Positions 1-11,236 of a stretch of DNA of 64,000 nt are shown one piece after another. A program made the position numbers and the translations under genes. Every line of letters begins with the position of its first letter. Position 1 is the first letter of the stretch. The stretch comes from Rhodobacterales bacterium (GTDB taxonomy: Bacteria > Pseudomonadota > Alphaproteobacteria > Rhodobacterales > Rhodobacteraceae), in contig PDRW01000022.1 in NCBI GenBank assembly GCA_002746935.1, positions 110,939 through 174,938 on the forward strand. Reading direction: 5' to 3'. The notes under the pieces are model-generated. The model saw only the letters and a program-made list of their open reading frames with translations, had not been told where the DNA came from and did no database searches.

Positions 1-790
1 CCCGGTCGCCGGAGGTAATGACGAGCGCGCCCTCTGTCAGATGTGAGAGGAAATTGGGCACAGCCATTGCGGCAACCTTTATGTCCTGCACCTCGCGGCC
101 AAGCGATTGCCGGTCGACCGACAGACGGATGGCCCCGTCGATCGCGGCGATATCGCGCACGGTCGGGTGCAGGAGCGAAGGCTCGTTGCGCAGCACGAAG
201 ATGGGAGGTTTGCCCTTGAAGGCTTCGGCGAGGGCCTTGCGGGTCTTGTCGAGGGCTTCGCGTTCGATCCGGTTGACGACCGTCGCCAGAACCGGCGTAT
301 GGGTTTCATCGACAATCGCGAGCAGTGCGCGCATCTGCTCGATCAGCCGTTTGGTTGAAATCTCGCGCCCGTTGAACACCGGCAGCAGTGCGGCACCAAG
401 GTTCTTGGCGATGTCGAGGTTGAACTCGAACTCGAAGGCAGAGGTGCTGCGGGTGTAATTCGTGCCCGAACAGAGCACGAAATCGCAGCGTTCGGCGAGT
501 TTGGCATAGGCTTCGAGAATGCCCTTGTGCAGCGCCTGAATTCCGTCGCGGGCCTGAATTTCCTCCGCCTCGTCCTGGGTATAGGCGGCAACGACCCGGC
601 CTTCGACCGCGCTTTTCCAGTTCTCGGAGACCAGCGACATGGTTGTGCGGCCGGTGCGGCTGTCGGTGGCGATCGGTTTGAAATACCCGATCCGGTGCGA
701 CCGCCCCAACAGATATTCCATCATTCCGAAGACAACGATCGACTTGCCGGTGTCTCGTCCGGTGGAGGCGATGTAGACGCTTTTTGGCAT
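1..790 (-). CDS. pta: Phosphate acetyltransferase, N-terminal part (cut by window edge)
   Basis: Pta makes acetyl-phosphate from acetyl-CoA and phosphate in the cytoplasm (Pta-AckA pathway). The reading frame stays open from the ATG at 790 to base 1, so only the first 263 residues are visible and the catalytic PTA_PTB domain lies outside the window. The visible part begins with a P-loop of the dethiobiotin-synthetase-like type (TGRDTGKS, residues 10-17). It continues into a DRTGG-like regulatory region, which is the layout of the long, multi-domain Pta. The next gene on the left should therefore be the rest of pta, and possibly ackA. The identification rests on the P-loop domain and its overall resemblance to long Pta proteins. 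Confidence 0.85.
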   Translation of the reverse strand, partial: MPKSVYIASTGRDTGKSIVVFGMMEYLLGRSHRIGYFKPIATDSRTGRTTMSLVSENWKSAVEGRVVAAYTQDEAEEIQARDGIQALHKGILEAYAKLAERCDFVLCSGTNYTRSTSAFEFEFNLDIAKNLGAALLPVFNGREISTKRLIEQMRALLAIVDETHTPVLATVVNRIEREALDKTRKALAEAFKGKPPIFVLRNEPSLLHPTVRDIAAIDGAIRLSVDRQSLGREVQDIKVAAMAVPNFLSHLTEGALVITSGDR

Positions 791-984
791 GTTTCCCCGC
801 AGCTCTGCTGACCTGTCGGACGAGCCAATGGCTGACACGCCCCTCACCCCTTAGGTCGTGGCCGTTGGGCCGGTTTTCAATGGCGAACAGGGGCCGCCGA
901 GAACATAGCGGTGTTGCGTTTGACCGCAAGGTGATGTGGCGGATTTGAAAGGCCTTGTGGCCGGGGTGAACCAGTCAGCGGTGG

Positions 985-1656
985 TCAGTAGAGAAACGGC
1001 ACGAATCTGGCGGTTTTCGCGGCGTAAGCGTTGAAGCTTTCGCCGTAGCGGGCGGCGAGCCAGGCGTCGAGCGGGGGGATGTGGTAGAAGATGAACAAAA
1101 CGGTCATCAGCGCCGGGACGGCCAGCGTCAGCATGCAGCCGGTGAGCAGCGCCCAGCCGGTGAACAGCAGGCTGTCGCCGAAGTAGTTGATATGCATGGC
1201 GAGGGCGAAAAGCCCGCCGGTGTAGCAGCCCTCTGCGTCGGGGCGTTGCTTCCAGGCGTGGCGCTGGGCCTCGGAGATGGTGTTGAGCGCCGAGCCGAGC
1301 AGGACAAGGGCGAGTGCGAGGCCATCGGGCCAGCCGAAGGGCCGCGCGGTGCCCGAAAGCGCCCCGGCGCCCAGCAGCAAAAAGCCGATGTCGAGGAAAC
1401 CGATCGAAGCCGCGAGGCCGAGGGCTTCGCGGTACTCCACCCGGCGTTTCATGAACACGAACAGCGTGACCAGATGGCGCAGCCAGTAGAGCAGGGCGAG
1501 GCCGGCGAGAAGGCGGGCGCGGCTGGGGTCGGGCCAGTCCAAGCCGAAGGCGAGCCAGAGGCACAGCCCGGCAAATGCCCCATGCAGGGCGGCAAAGGCC
1601 GTCTTGGGGCCGGTCGAAGGATCGTGTCTGCGGTCGACACCGCCGGCTCTGGCCAT
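985..1656 (-). CDS. DUF1295/isoprenylcysteine methyltransferase-like membrane protein
   Basis: This 223-residue protein is mostly hydrophobic, with about five or six predicted membrane segments. Near residues 155-165 it carries HINYFGD, which resembles the HPNYFGE-type motif of DUF1295, steroid 5-alpha-reductase C-terminal and ICMT-like methyltransferases. It ends in KTARFVPFLY, matching the usual C-terminal pattern of that superfamily. These proteins bind SAM or NADPH at the membrane face, but substrates are mostly unknown, so only the superfamily can be named. It lies between pta and a divergent HdeD-like gene and shows no obvious operon partner. Confidence 0.75.
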   Translation of the reverse strand: MARAGGVDRRHDPSTGPKTAFAALHGAFAGLCLWLAFGLDWPDPSRARLLAGLALLYWLRHLVTLFVFMKRRVEYREALGLAASIGFLDIGFLLLGAGALSGTARPFGWPDGLALALVLLGSALNTISEAQRHAWKQRPDAEGCYTGGLFALAMHINYFGDSLLFTGWALLTGCMLTLAVPALMTVLFIFYHIPPLDAWLAARYGESFNAYAAKTARFVPFLY

Positions 1657-1876
1657 CGCATCTTCCTTTCGCCCGCGCCTCCCCCGGCCTGACCTTTGCC
1701 CGGATGCCCGCGGTCGCGCAAGAGACTGTCAGAGCGGCAAGCCTGCGTCGAGCCCGGCGTTTCGCAGCCGCGGGCCTGTGGCGCACGCCGGCCGGACTTG
1801 TGCGCCACAGGCTTGATGGTGTGTTTCCGGCGCATATCTCTGAATCAGGGACAATGCTTTGCTAAGGAGATCTGCC

Positions 1877-2455
1877 ATGACCCCGGATCCGACGCCCGGC
1901 GTCACCCTCTACGCCGATTCCGCAACCCTCGCGGCGATCCGCAGAGGCCGCAAGACGATGCTCCGGGCGGGCATCGCCATGGCGATCGTGGGGGCGCTGG
2001 CGATCCTGTTTCCGATGTTTTCCACCTTCGCGGTGCAATTCATGATCGGCGGGGTGCTGCTGTTTGCCGGGATCACGATGCTGGCCGGATCCTTCGCGAT
2101 CCGGGGTACGGGGCCGTTTTTCGGCGCAATGCTGCTCGGCCTGCTGACCTTTGGCGCGGGGATGTTCCTGCTGTTCAGCCCCGCCGCCGGCGCGGTGGCG
2201 CTCACCTTTCTGATCGCGGTGCTGTTCATGCTGCATGGCGCCTTCGAGGCGGCCTTGGCGCTGGTGATGCGCCCGGCGGAAGGCTGGGGCTGGATGCTGT
2301 TTTCGGCGCTGATGGCGCTGCTCGCGGGCGTGCTGGTGGCGGCGGGGCTGCCGGGCAGCTCGGCGGTGATCCTCGGCCTGCTGGTGGGGGTGAACTTCCT
2401 GACCTCCGGCATGGCTTTCATCATGCTGGCGCAGCGGGTGAAGCCGCTCGGCTGA
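1877..2455 (+). CDS. HdeD/DUF308 family membrane protein
   Basis: This 192-residue protein has about six evenly spaced transmembrane helices arranged as three repeated pairs, as in the DUF308 (HdeD) family. HdeD of enteric bacteria is linked to acid resistance, but the biochemical role is unknown. The ATG at 1877 was chosen because AAGGAG sits about eight bases upstream. A longer in-frame start at 1859 would put this ribosome-binding site inside the gene. It stands alone before rpsO, with a 155-base gap that holds a candidate rpsO promoter. Confidence 0.85.
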   Translation: MTPDPTPGVTLYADSATLAAIRRGRKTMLRAGIAMAIVGALAILFPMFSTFAVQFMIGGVLLFAGITMLAGSFAIRGTGPFFGAMLLGLLTFGAGMFLLFSPAAGAVALTFLIAVLFMLHGAFEAALALVMRPAEGWGWMLFSALMALLAGVLVAAGLPGSSAVILGLLVGVNFLTSGMAFIMLAQRVKPLG

Positions 2456-2483
2456 GCGTCGCGCCGCCCGCGGGGCAAAAGGG

Positions 2484-2512
2484 CTTCCCTTCGCGGCACA
2501 AATCCCCTATAC
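2484..2512 (+). promoter_or_regulatory. Candidate sigma-70 promoter for rpsO
   Basis: CTTCCC and CTATAC are separated by 17 bases and lie about 100 bases before the rpsO start codon. The -10 element is good and the -35 element is weak, as is often seen in GC-rich alphaproteobacteria. This is an inference from spacing and position only. Confidence 0.35.
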
Positions 2513-2610
2513 GCCCGCATCCGCCCCCGAAAGGCGGCTCATCTCCAAGGGCTTGTGCTGGACGACATCCCGGCCTGTGCCATCAACTCCAACCCGTGAA
2601 GGAGACCCCG

Positions 2611-2880
2611 ATGTCGATTACCCCGGCCGAGAAGCAGCAGATCATGAAGGATTTTGCCACCAAAGAGGGCGACACCGGTTCGCCCGAGGTGCAGGTGGCG
2701 ATCCTGACCAAGCGTATCACCACGCTGACCGAGCATTTCAAGACCCACAAGAAGGACAACCACGGCCGCCGTGGCCTTCTGAAGATGGTCGCCCAGCGCC
2801 GCAAGCTGCTCGACTATCTCAAGGGCAAGGACGAGGGCCGCTACAAGGATCTCATCAAGCGCCTCGGCATCCGCCGCTGA
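2611..2880 (+). CDS. rpsO: 30S ribosomal protein S15
   Basis: This is an 89-residue S15, the standard length, with family signatures such as [14 protein letters not shown] near residues 21-34 and [12 protein letters not shown] in the middle. S15 binds 16S rRNA early in assembly of the small-subunit platform. GAAGGAG precedes the ATG at good spacing. A hairpin terminator follows the stop. As in most bacteria pnp is downstream, but here a small secreted-protein gene and the terminator separate the two, so transcription of rpsO and pnp may be uncoupled. Confidence 0.98.
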   Translation: MSITPAEKQQIMKDFATKEGDTGSPEVQVAILTKRITTLTEHFKTHKKDNHGRRGLLKMVAQRRKLLDYLKGKDEGRYKDLIKRLGIRR

Positions 2881-2901
2881 GTGCTGACACGGAATTTCGG
2901 A

Positions 2902-2934
2902 AACGCCCGCACCGGAAGGTTGCGGGCGTTTTCA
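2902..2934 (+). terminator. Rho-independent terminator after rpsO
   Basis: Ten-base arms (AACGCCCGCA at 2902-2911, TGCGGGCGTT at 2921-2930) enclose a 9-base loop and are followed by a short T run. It begins 22 bases after the rpsO stop codon. Confidence 0.85.
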
Positions 2935-2988
2935 TTTGTGCCGGGCCGCGGGCGCGCCTATCCTGGGGCAAATGCCTGGAGACATCGC

Positions 2989-3423
2989 ATGACCGCCCCT
3001 CTGACCCCCCGCCTTGATACCAGCCCTGACACCCGCCTGATCCGCGCCCTGCTGTTCGTGCTTGCCGCCGGCGCCACCACCGGAGCCACAACCGGGCCCG
3101 CCCTCGCGGGCGATTGCACCGGGCCCGGGTTTGCCGATGTCTTCCAGATGATCGGCCGGCATTTAGAGGCCGACCCGGTGGACACGTTCAACTTCCAGCT
3201 TCAGCAAAACGCCGTTGCGGGGTATCAGGTGCTGGTGCCTGACGGGGCCTGGGGGCCGTCTACCGCCGCCAGCGTCTGCGAGATGCTCGAGACCTATGCG
3301 GCGATCAACGGCGTCTCGCCGGTCGAATTGATCGGGACCGAGGCCGATGTGGATGCGTTCATCCGCTGGATGGGCGCAATGGCGCGCGCGAACCTCGTCC
3401 CGGGGGCAGAAGCGCCGGATTGA
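2989..3423 (+). CDS. Small secreted protein with peptidoglycan-binding-like repeat
   Basis: This 144-residue protein has a basic N terminus and a hydrophobic stretch (about residues 18-35) ending in PALA-G, a likely Sec signal peptide. The mature part starts GDCTGPG. It contains a region of the type FQLQQNAVAGYQVLVPDG followed by GPSTAASVCEML, which recalls a PG_binding_1 fold in which a fixed residue spacing leads into G-x-W-G-P-x-T. That link is tentative. Two cysteines could form a disulfide. The ATG at 2989 is the first in-frame ATG before the signal peptide. The gene sits between rpsO and pnp and follows the rpsO terminator, so it probably has its own promoter. Confidence 0.65.
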   Translation: MTAPLTPRLDTSPDTRLIRALLFVLAAGATTGATTGPALAGDCTGPGFADVFQMIGRHLEADPVDTFNFQLQQNAVAGYQVLVPDGAWGPSTAASVCEMLETYAAINGVSPVELIGTEADVDAFIRWMGAMARANLVPGAEAPD

Positions 3424-3590
3424 TGAGCCTTTCCAATCCACGCAAAACCCTGTAAGGCCCCTCCATCCGAGACGCCCGCGCCCCGACCCCGGCGCGGTGA
3501 ACAGGATGAGAGGGGTCGGCGGCAATGGGGCCGCCATATGAAATGGGAGACCCGGGATGGGCCCGGGAGTGCTCCCTCAAGGATACGCAT

Positions 3591-5750
<2,160 letters not shown>

Positions 5751-5790
5751 TCGTCTGAGCCTTCGGGTTTCTGAAACCTTGAGAATGCGA

Positions 5791-5822
5791 AAGCCCCGGG
5801 TGTTGTGCCCGGGGCTTTTTTG
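5791..5822 (+). terminator. Rho-independent terminator after pnp
   Basis: AAGCCCCGGG (5791-5800) pairs with CCCGGGGCTT (5808-5817) around a 7-base loop and runs into six T residues. It closes the pnp transcript 40 bases after the stop codon. Confidence 0.9.
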
Positions 5823-5959
5823 TTTGAAACTCCCCGGATTCCTATCCACAACGTGCATTGTCTGCGGTCCGGTATTTACAACCCTCCTTGTGTCTACTTT
5901 CTGGGGAAAAACCAAACATAAGCTTGACTGTGACGCCAAGACCATTCACAAGGCCTCTT

Positions 5960-7126
5960 ATGAATGAAAAAGTCATGATAACCATTGGCAACACAGTATA
6001 TGATGCGACCAATGCAGTTCACTACCATATGGATGGCTTCCCCCCTGGTGAACTTGACCTCGTTCAGCTCATTGGTCCCCAAACCGATGCCGCCATGGCG
6101 CTGGTGCAATACGACACCGAACTGAAGCAGTTGCCGCGTAGCGAGCTTTTGTTAGCCCCCCTGCGTGCGCGAGACGCCGTGGTATCCTCACGGATGGAAG
6201 GCACGATTTCGACCCTTGAAGAAGTCTTGCGTCTGGAAGCGGACGCAAACGAAGAAGGGTTGCCACCGGATGGACGTGAAGCCGGGCTGGAAGTGGCATT
6301 GTATGCGCGCGCGCTGAAACAGGCGGAAGGCGCCCTGGCGGATGGATACTCGCTGTCCGATTCGATGATTCAGAGCGCCCACCGGACCTTGCTCTGCACC
6401 GGACGCGGCGCGCGAAACCATCCGGGGCGATACAAGATCGAGCAAAACTACATCGGAGAGCGGCCTTCGCGGCGAATTGATTATATCCCGATCTCTCCTG
6501 CGCATTTGCCCCAGGGCATGCAACGCCTCTTTGCCTTTGCCAACATGACCCGGGATGAAGATGGATTTCTGCCTCTGTTGCGTGTGGCCATCATTCACGC
6601 GGAATTCGAGGCTTTGCACCCGTTCGAAGACGGAAACGGTCGTTTGGGACGCATGCTGATTCCCCTCATGCTATGGCGTCAGGGCCTGCTCAGCGCGCCG
6701 CATTTTTTCGTCAGCGACTATTTCGAACGGCACAGGGACGAATATGTCGAGCGTCTGCGCCGCATCTCCCAAAAGGGCGAATGGTCCGAGTGGTGCAGCT
6801 TCTTCGCAACCGCGATTCACGCACAGGCAGAGGCAAACCTCACGACGGTTGCCGAAATCAAGGCCCACTACGAAGACATGCGCGCGCGCTTTCGCGACAT
6901 CTTGCGGTCTCGCTGGTCAAACGACGCACTGGACTACATCTTCGCGAATCCGATTTTTCGCAACAACCGCTTCAAGAGAAATGCGGGCATTCCCCCACAA
7001 ACGGCCAATGCGTTCACCAACAGGCTGGTGGAAGCGGGTTTGTTGCGCATCCTGATCCCGCCGTCTGGTCGTGCGCCGGGGATGTATGCGTTCCAGAGCT
7101 TGCTCGATATCGTTGCCGAGCCATAG
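5960..7126 (+). CDS. Class II Fic family AMP-transferase-like protein
   Basis: Fic proteins usually transfer AMP from ATP to a hydroxyl side chain of a target protein. The 388-residue product has an N-terminal Fic_N region, a full catalytic motif HPFEDGNGRLGR at 220-231 and a C-terminal winged-helix-like segment (about 310-385). The inhibitory motif (S/T)xxxE(G/N) is present as S76-SRM-E80-G81 before the catalytic core, which makes it a self-inhibited class II Fic. The target is unknown. Base composition is clearly less GC-rich than the neighbours, with rare codons such as TTA, and the 120 bases upstream are AT-rich. The gene stands alone between pnp and the convergent serA, so recent transfer is plausible. 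An AAGG about seven bases upstream supports the ATG at 5960. Confidence 0.93.
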   Translation: MNEKVMITIGNTVYDATNAVHYHMDGFPPGELDLVQLIGPQTDAAMALVQYDTELKQLPRSELLLAPLRARDAVVSSRMEGTISTLEEVLRLEADANEEGLPPDGREAGLEVALYARALKQAEGALADGYSLSDSMIQSAHRTLLCTGRGARNHPGRYKIEQNYIGERPSRRIDYIPISPAHLPQGMQRLFAFANMTRDEDGFLPLLRVAIIHAEFEALHPFEDGNGRLGRMLIPLMLWRQGLLSAPHFFVSDYFERHRDEYVERLRRISQKGEWSEWCSFFATAIHAQAEANLTTVAEIKAHYEDMRARFRDILRSRWSNDALDYIFANPIFRNNRFKRNAGIPPQTANAFTNRLVEAGLLRILIPPSGRAPGMYAFQSLLDIVAEP

Positions 7127-7203
7127 AGCTTGCCTCTGCAAAGGTGGGTCCCGGGTTTGCGCAGCTGGCGTGACTGCGAATGAACGCAGGCCTGCTCCAG
7201 AAG

Positions 7204-7234
7204 GCCCCGGTGATCTTGCGGGATCCTCCGGGGC
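7204..7234 (-). terminator. Possible terminator after serA
   Basis: On the minus strand GCCCCGG and CCGGGGC enclose an inner GATC/GATC pairing. It starts just past the serA stop codon. The following T tract is weak (CTTCT), so this is a tentative call. Confidence 0.4.
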
Positions 7235-7248
7235 TCTCATTCGACGGC

Positions 7249-8841
7249 TCAGACGTCGAATTCCAGCGCGCTCACGGTCTGGAACAGCTCGGTCTTGCGC
7301 AGCTCGTCGAGCACGCGTTCGGGCACCGGGGCGTCGACATAGAGCAGCGCGATCGCGTCGCCGCCGGACTCGGTGCGCCCGAGGGTGAAATTGGCGATGT
7401 TGACGCCGTTGCCACCCATGGTCGCCCCGAGCGCGCCGATGATGCCGGGCACGTCTTCGTTGGTGGTGTAGACCATGTGCTGGCCGATCTCGGCGTCGAT
7501 GGTGATGCCCTTGATGGAGATGAACCGCGGCTTGCCATCGGCGAAGACCGTGCCGGCGATCGTGCGTTCGCGGGAGGGCATCTTGACCCGGAGTCTGATG
7601 AAAGCGTCGAACGGCCCGGATTTGGTTTGCGTGGTGGTGGAGGTCTTGATGCCGCGGTCGGCGGCGATCACCGGGGCGGAGACCATGTTGACCTCGGAGA
7701 CGGCGGGTTTCAGCAGCCCCGCGATCACCGCGCAATCGAGCGCCTTGACGTTCATCTCGGCGGCGGCGCCGTCGAGCAGGATGTTGACCTCTTCGATCGG
7801 CTCGTCGGTGAGCTGCCCGGCAAAGGCGCCCAGATGGGTGGCAAGCTTGATCCAGGGGCCCATGACCTTGGCCTCTTCGGCGGTGACCGAGGGCATGTTG
7901 AGCGCGTTCTGCACCGCGCCGGTCATCAGGTAATCCGACAGCTGTTCGGCCACCTGAAGCGCCACGTTTTCCTGCGCCTCGGTGGTGGAGGCCCCGAGAT
8001 GCGGGGTGCAGACCACGTTGGGCGCGCCGAACAGCGGGCTTTCCCGCGCGGGTTCGGTGGCGAAGACGTCAAACCCGGCGCCGGCCACATGGCCGGATTT
8101 CAGCGCCTCGGCGAGGGCGGCTTCGTCGACCAGCCCGCCACGGGCGCAGTTGATGATGCGCACGCCCTTTCTGGTTTGCGCGATGCGCTCGGCGGAGAGG
8201 ATGCCGCGGGTCTTGTCGGTCAGCGGTACATGCAGGGTGATGAAATCGGCGCGGGCGAGGAGTTCGTCAAGCTCGACCTTCTCGACGCCGATCTGGTCGG
8301 CGCGTTCCTCGGAGAGGAACGGGTCATAGGCGATGACCTTCATCCTGAGACCGTGGCCACGGTCGCAGACGATGCCGCCGATATTGCCCGCGCCGATCAC
8401 GCCGAGGGTCTTGCCGGTGAGCTCGACCCCCATGAACCGGGATTTCTCCCATTTGCCCGCCTGGGTCGAGGCGTCGGCGGCGGGGATCTGGCGGGCCACC
8501 GCCAGCATCAGCGAGATCGCATGTTCGGCGGTGGTGATCGAGTTGCCGAACGGCGTGTTCATCACGATCACGCCCTTTTTCGAGGCGGCGGGAATGTCGA
8601 CATTGTCGACCCCGATCCCGGCGCGGCCGATCACCTTGAGCCTTTTGGCCTTGTCGAGCACCTCTTGGGTGACCCTGGTGGCGGAGCGGATGGCGAGGCC
8701 GTCATAGGCGCCGATGATGTCGAGGAGCTTCTGCTTGTCCTTGCCGACATCGGGCAGGAAATCGACCTCGACGCCACGATCACGGAAGACCTGGACGGCG
8801 GTTTCGCTGAGCTTGTCGGAAACGAGAACTCTGGGAGCCAT
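7249..8841 (-). CDS. serA: D-3-phosphoglycerate dehydrogenase (long, ACT-containing form)
   Basis: This enzyme oxidises 3-phosphoglycerate to 3-phosphohydroxypyruvate with NAD+, the first step of serine synthesis. The 530-residue product is the long form: substrate-binding lobe, NAD-binding lobe with GVIGAGNIGG (about residues 145-154), catalytic segment TPHLGASTTEAQENV, an allosteric substrate-binding domain and a C-terminal ACT domain (about 455-530) that usually binds serine for feedback control. The start MAPRVLVSD at 8841 has AAAAGGAT upstream. A longer frame to 9048 would run into serC. It lies 73 bases after serC on the same strand, so the two form an operon. Confidence 0.97.
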   Translation of the reverse strand: MAPRVLVSDKLSETAVQVFRDRGVEVDFLPDVGKDKQKLLDIIGAYDGLAIRSATRVTQEVLDKAKRLKVIGRAGIGVDNVDIPAASKKGVIVMNTPFGNSITTAEHAISLMLAVARQIPAADASTQAGKWEKSRFMGVELTGKTLGVIGAGNIGGIVCDRGHGLRMKVIAYDPFLSEERADQIGVEKVELDELLARADFITLHVPLTDKTRGILSAERIAQTRKGVRIINCARGGLVDEAALAEALKSGHVAGAGFDVFATEPARESPLFGAPNVVCTPHLGASTTEAQENVALQVAEQLSDYLMTGAVQNALNMPSVTAEEAKVMGPWIKLATHLGAFAGQLTDEPIEEVNILLDGAAAEMNVKALDCAVIAGLLKPAVSEVNMVSAPVIAADRGIKTSTTTQTKSGPFDAFIRLRVKMPSRERTIAGTVFADGKPRFISIKGITIDAEIGQHMVYTTNEDVPGIIGALGATMGGNGVNIANFTLGRTESGGDAIALLYVDAPVPERVLDELRKTELFQTVSALEFDV

Positions 8842-8914
8842 GGGGGATCCTTTTCGAAAAGGGGCACCGGTGCCGCCGCGCCGCGAGGGGGCGGCGGCGG
8901 CCGGGCGGGAAAGG

Positions 8915-10060
8915 TTATTGCGCGGCGATTTCGGCGTCGAATGCCCAGTCGAGCCAGGGCAGCATGGCCGCGATATCGGCGGTTTCGACGGTGGCGCCGC
9001 ACCAGATCCGCAAGCCCGGCGGGGCATCGCGATAGGCGCCGATGTCATGGGCCACGCCTTCGGTGTCGAGCCGTTTGGCCACGGCCTTGGCGAAGGCGGC
9101 GCCGTCCCTGATGCGGGCGTCGGTGAATTTCAGGCAGACGGAGGTGTTGGAGCGCGTGGCCGGGTCTTCGGCGAGGTTGGCGATCCAGGGCCGCGCATCG
9201 CAGAAGTCGAACACCGCCTTGGCGTTGGCATCGGCGCGGGCGATCATGCCCTTCAGCCCGCCCACGGAGCGCGCCCAGGCGAGGGCCTGAAGGTAGTCTT
9301 CCACCGCCAGCATCGAGGGGGTGTTGATGGTCGCGCCGGTGAAGATGCCTTCGATCAGCTTGCCGGCCTTGGTGAGGCGGAAGATCTTCGGCAGCGGCCA
9401 GGGCGGGGTGTAGCTCTCGAGCCGCGCAACGGCGCGGGGGCTGAGGATGAGCATCCCATGCGCCGCTTCGCCGCCCAGCACCTTCTGCCAGGAGAAGGTG
9501 GTGGCATCGAGCTTGTCCCAGGGCAGATCCTGCGCGAAGGCGGCGGAAGTGGCGTCGCAGATGGTGAGGCCTTCGCGGTCGGCGGCGATCCAGTCGCCAT
9601 CGGGCACCCGCACACCGGAGGTGGTGCCGTTCCAGGTGAACACCACGTCATGGGTGAAATCGACGGAGGCGAGGTCGGGCAGCGCGCCGTATCCGGCCTG
9701 TTTCACCATGGCGCCGTCGAGCTTGAGCTGTCTGGTCACGTCGGTTGCCCATCCGGCCCCGAAGCTTTCCCAGACCAGCATCTCGACCCCGCGGGCGCCG
9801 AGCAGCGACCAGAGCGCCATTTCGACGGCGCCGGTGTCGGAGGCGGGCACGATGCCGATGCGGTAATCGGCGGGCACGCCGAGCAGGGCGCGCGTCTCCT
9901 CGATCGCGGCTTTCAGCTTTGCCTTGCCGATGGCGGCGCGGTGGGAGCGGCCGAGGGCGGCGTCTTGCAGCTTGTCGAGGGAGAAGACCGGGGGCTTGGC
10001 GCAGGGGCCAGAGGAAAAGCGCGGATTTTCCGGCCGCGCGGCCGGGCGATCGGTGACCAT
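8915..10060 (-). CDS. serC: Phosphoserine transaminase
   Basis: SerC converts 3-phosphohydroxypyruvate and glutamate to O-phosphoserine with PLP, and also acts in pyridoxal phosphate synthesis. The 381-residue product is of the alphaproteobacterial class, with the PLP-lysine region [16 protein letters not shown] and the N-terminal [13 protein letters not shown] that binds the phosphate side. The start at 10060 has GGAAGGA about seven bases upstream. The open frame continues another 3 kb upstream across serB and mutL, but this is only a GC-rich shadow. It is the first gene of serC-serA, and the leader between it and serB carries hairpins that resemble the serC RNA motif. Confidence 0.96.
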   Translation of the reverse strand: MVTDRPAARPENPRFSSGPCAKPPVFSLDKLQDAALGRSHRAAIGKAKLKAAIEETRALLGVPADYRIGIVPASDTGAVEMALWSLLGARGVEMLVWESFGAGWATDVTRQLKLDGAMVKQAGYGALPDLASVDFTHDVVFTWNGTTSGVRVPDGDWIAADREGLTICDATSAAFAQDLPWDKLDATTFSWQKVLGGEAAHGMLILSPRAVARLESYTPPWPLPKIFRLTKAGKLIEGIFTGATINTPSMLAVEDYLQALAWARSVGGLKGMIARADANAKAVFDFCDARPWIANLAEDPATRSNTSVCLKFTDARIRDGAAFAKAVAKRLDTEGVAHDIGAYRDAPPGLRIWCGATVETADIAAMLPWLDWAFDAEIAAQ

Positions 10061-10130
10061 GGTGGTATCCTTCCAGATATGCGCCCCTCGTTGGGGAGGG
10101 GTGTCCCGTCTCTCTCGATAGGGGGGCGCG
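10061..10130 (-). promoter_or_regulatory. Structured leader of serC, resembling the serC RNA motif
   Basis: On the minus strand the leader can form a hairpin CCCCTC-GUUGGG-complement (10084-10089 with 10096-10101). Alternatively it can form a longer pairing of 10081-10087 with 10123-10129. The two share bases 10084-10087 and exclude each other. A small TATC/GATA stem (10076-10079 with 10066-10069) displays the ribosome-binding GGAAGG in its loop. A conserved serC RNA motif in front of serC is known in alphaproteobacteria. I match it from memory by position and layout only. Confidence 0.55.
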
Positions 10131-10321
10131 GGCCGTTGCACAACCGGGGAAACGGCTGTGGCGGGCCGGTTTGGGGCCGCTTGCGGCGCCGGCTGGAGCG
10201 GATCGGAAACTTTGGGCGTGTGGGGGGCGTTGGCGTGAGTATTTCGGCCAGGAAAAAGGGGAGGGTGGTTTTCGGGGCCTCTGTGGGGTAGAGGCCCGGG
10301 CGAGGGAGAGGGAGGACAAGG

Positions 10322-11191
10322 ATGTTTGTCGCGACGCTGATTGCCAGGCCCGGCGGGCTCGAGGCTGCGCTGGTCGAGAGCCTTCGCAACGCCTGGGGCG
10401 GTGGTGAGGCGCGCTGGCTGGCGCCGGGCGAGGCGGGAGAGTTTGTGCTGGAGCGGCACCCGGACAACCTGTGGCAGGTCTGGGAGGATTTGCAGCAGGC
10501 CGGCGTGGATCTGGCGGTGCAGGTGGCGGCGGGCCGGCGCAAGCGGATGCTGATCGCGGATATGGATTCGACGATGATCGAGCAGGAATGTATCGACGAG
10601 CTGGCCGATGAAGCGGGGGTCGGGGCGCGGGTGGCGGAGATCACCGCGCGGGCGATGAACGGGGAGCTTGATTTCGAGGGCGCCTTGCGCGAGCGGGTCG
10701 GGCTTCTGGCGGGGCTGCCCGAGGCGGTGATCGGCCGGGTGCTCGAGACCCGGATCAGCTACACGCCCGGCGGGCGGGCGTTGCTGGCGACGATGAAGGC
10801 CAACGGGGCCCGCGCCCTGCTGGTCTCGGGGGGGTTCACCGCCTTTGCGACGCAGGTGGCGGAGGTGCTCGGGTTTGATGAGGCGCGGGCCAATGTGCTC
10901 GAACAGGCCGATGGACGGCTCACCGGGCGGGTGGTGGAGCCGATCCTCGGGCGCGAGGCCAAGGTGGCGGCGCTGCGCGAGGTATCGGCGGCGCGCGGGA
11001 TCGGGCTCGACGAGGTGATCGCGGTGGGCGACGGGGCCAACGATCTCGGCATGCTGGGGCTTGCGGGCATGGGCGTGGCGCTGCATGCGAAACCGGTGGT
11101 GGCGGCGCAATGCGATCTGCGGGTGAACCATGGCGATCTGACGGCGCTGCTCTATTTGCAGGGCTATGCGCGGGACGCGTTTGCCGCTTAG
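10322..11191 (+). CDS. serB: Phosphoserine phosphatase
   Basis: SerB removes phosphate from O-phosphoserine, the last step to serine. The 289-residue HAD-superfamily protein has motif I DMDST (residues 80-84, nucleophile Asp80), motif II in LLVSGGFT and motif III/IV in [11 protein letters not shown]. The first about 70 residues form the extra ACT-like N-terminal domain common in proteobacterial SerB. The start follows GGGAGGACAAGG. It is divergent from serC-serA across 261 bases, so all three steps of the pathway are grouped and could be co-regulated from this gap. Confidence 0.96.
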   Translation: MFVATLIARPGGLEAALVESLRNAWGGGEARWLAPGEAGEFVLERHPDNLWQVWEDLQQAGVDLAVQVAAGRRKRMLIADMDSTMIEQECIDELADEAGVGARVAEITARAMNGELDFEGALRERVGLLAGLPEAVIGRVLETRISYTPGGRALLATMKANGARALLVSGGFTAFATQVAEVLGFDEARANVLEQADGRLTGRVVEPILGREAKVAALREVSAARGIGLDEVIAVGDGANDLGMLGLAGMGVALHAKPVVAAQCDLRVNHGDLTALLYLQGYARDAFAA

Positions 11192-11236
11192 CACATGGCT
11201 GGCAGAATCGCGGGAAGTCATGCTAGATGTCGTGTC

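Noticed and set aside
5960-7126. Fic/antitoxin toxin-antitoxin pair
   Set aside because: No small antitoxin gene is adjacent, and the inhibitory motif is inside the protein itself (class II).
7180-9111. Plus-strand 643-codon frame over serA
   Set aside because: The serA motifs are on the minus strand, and the plus frame has no ribosome-binding site or family features.
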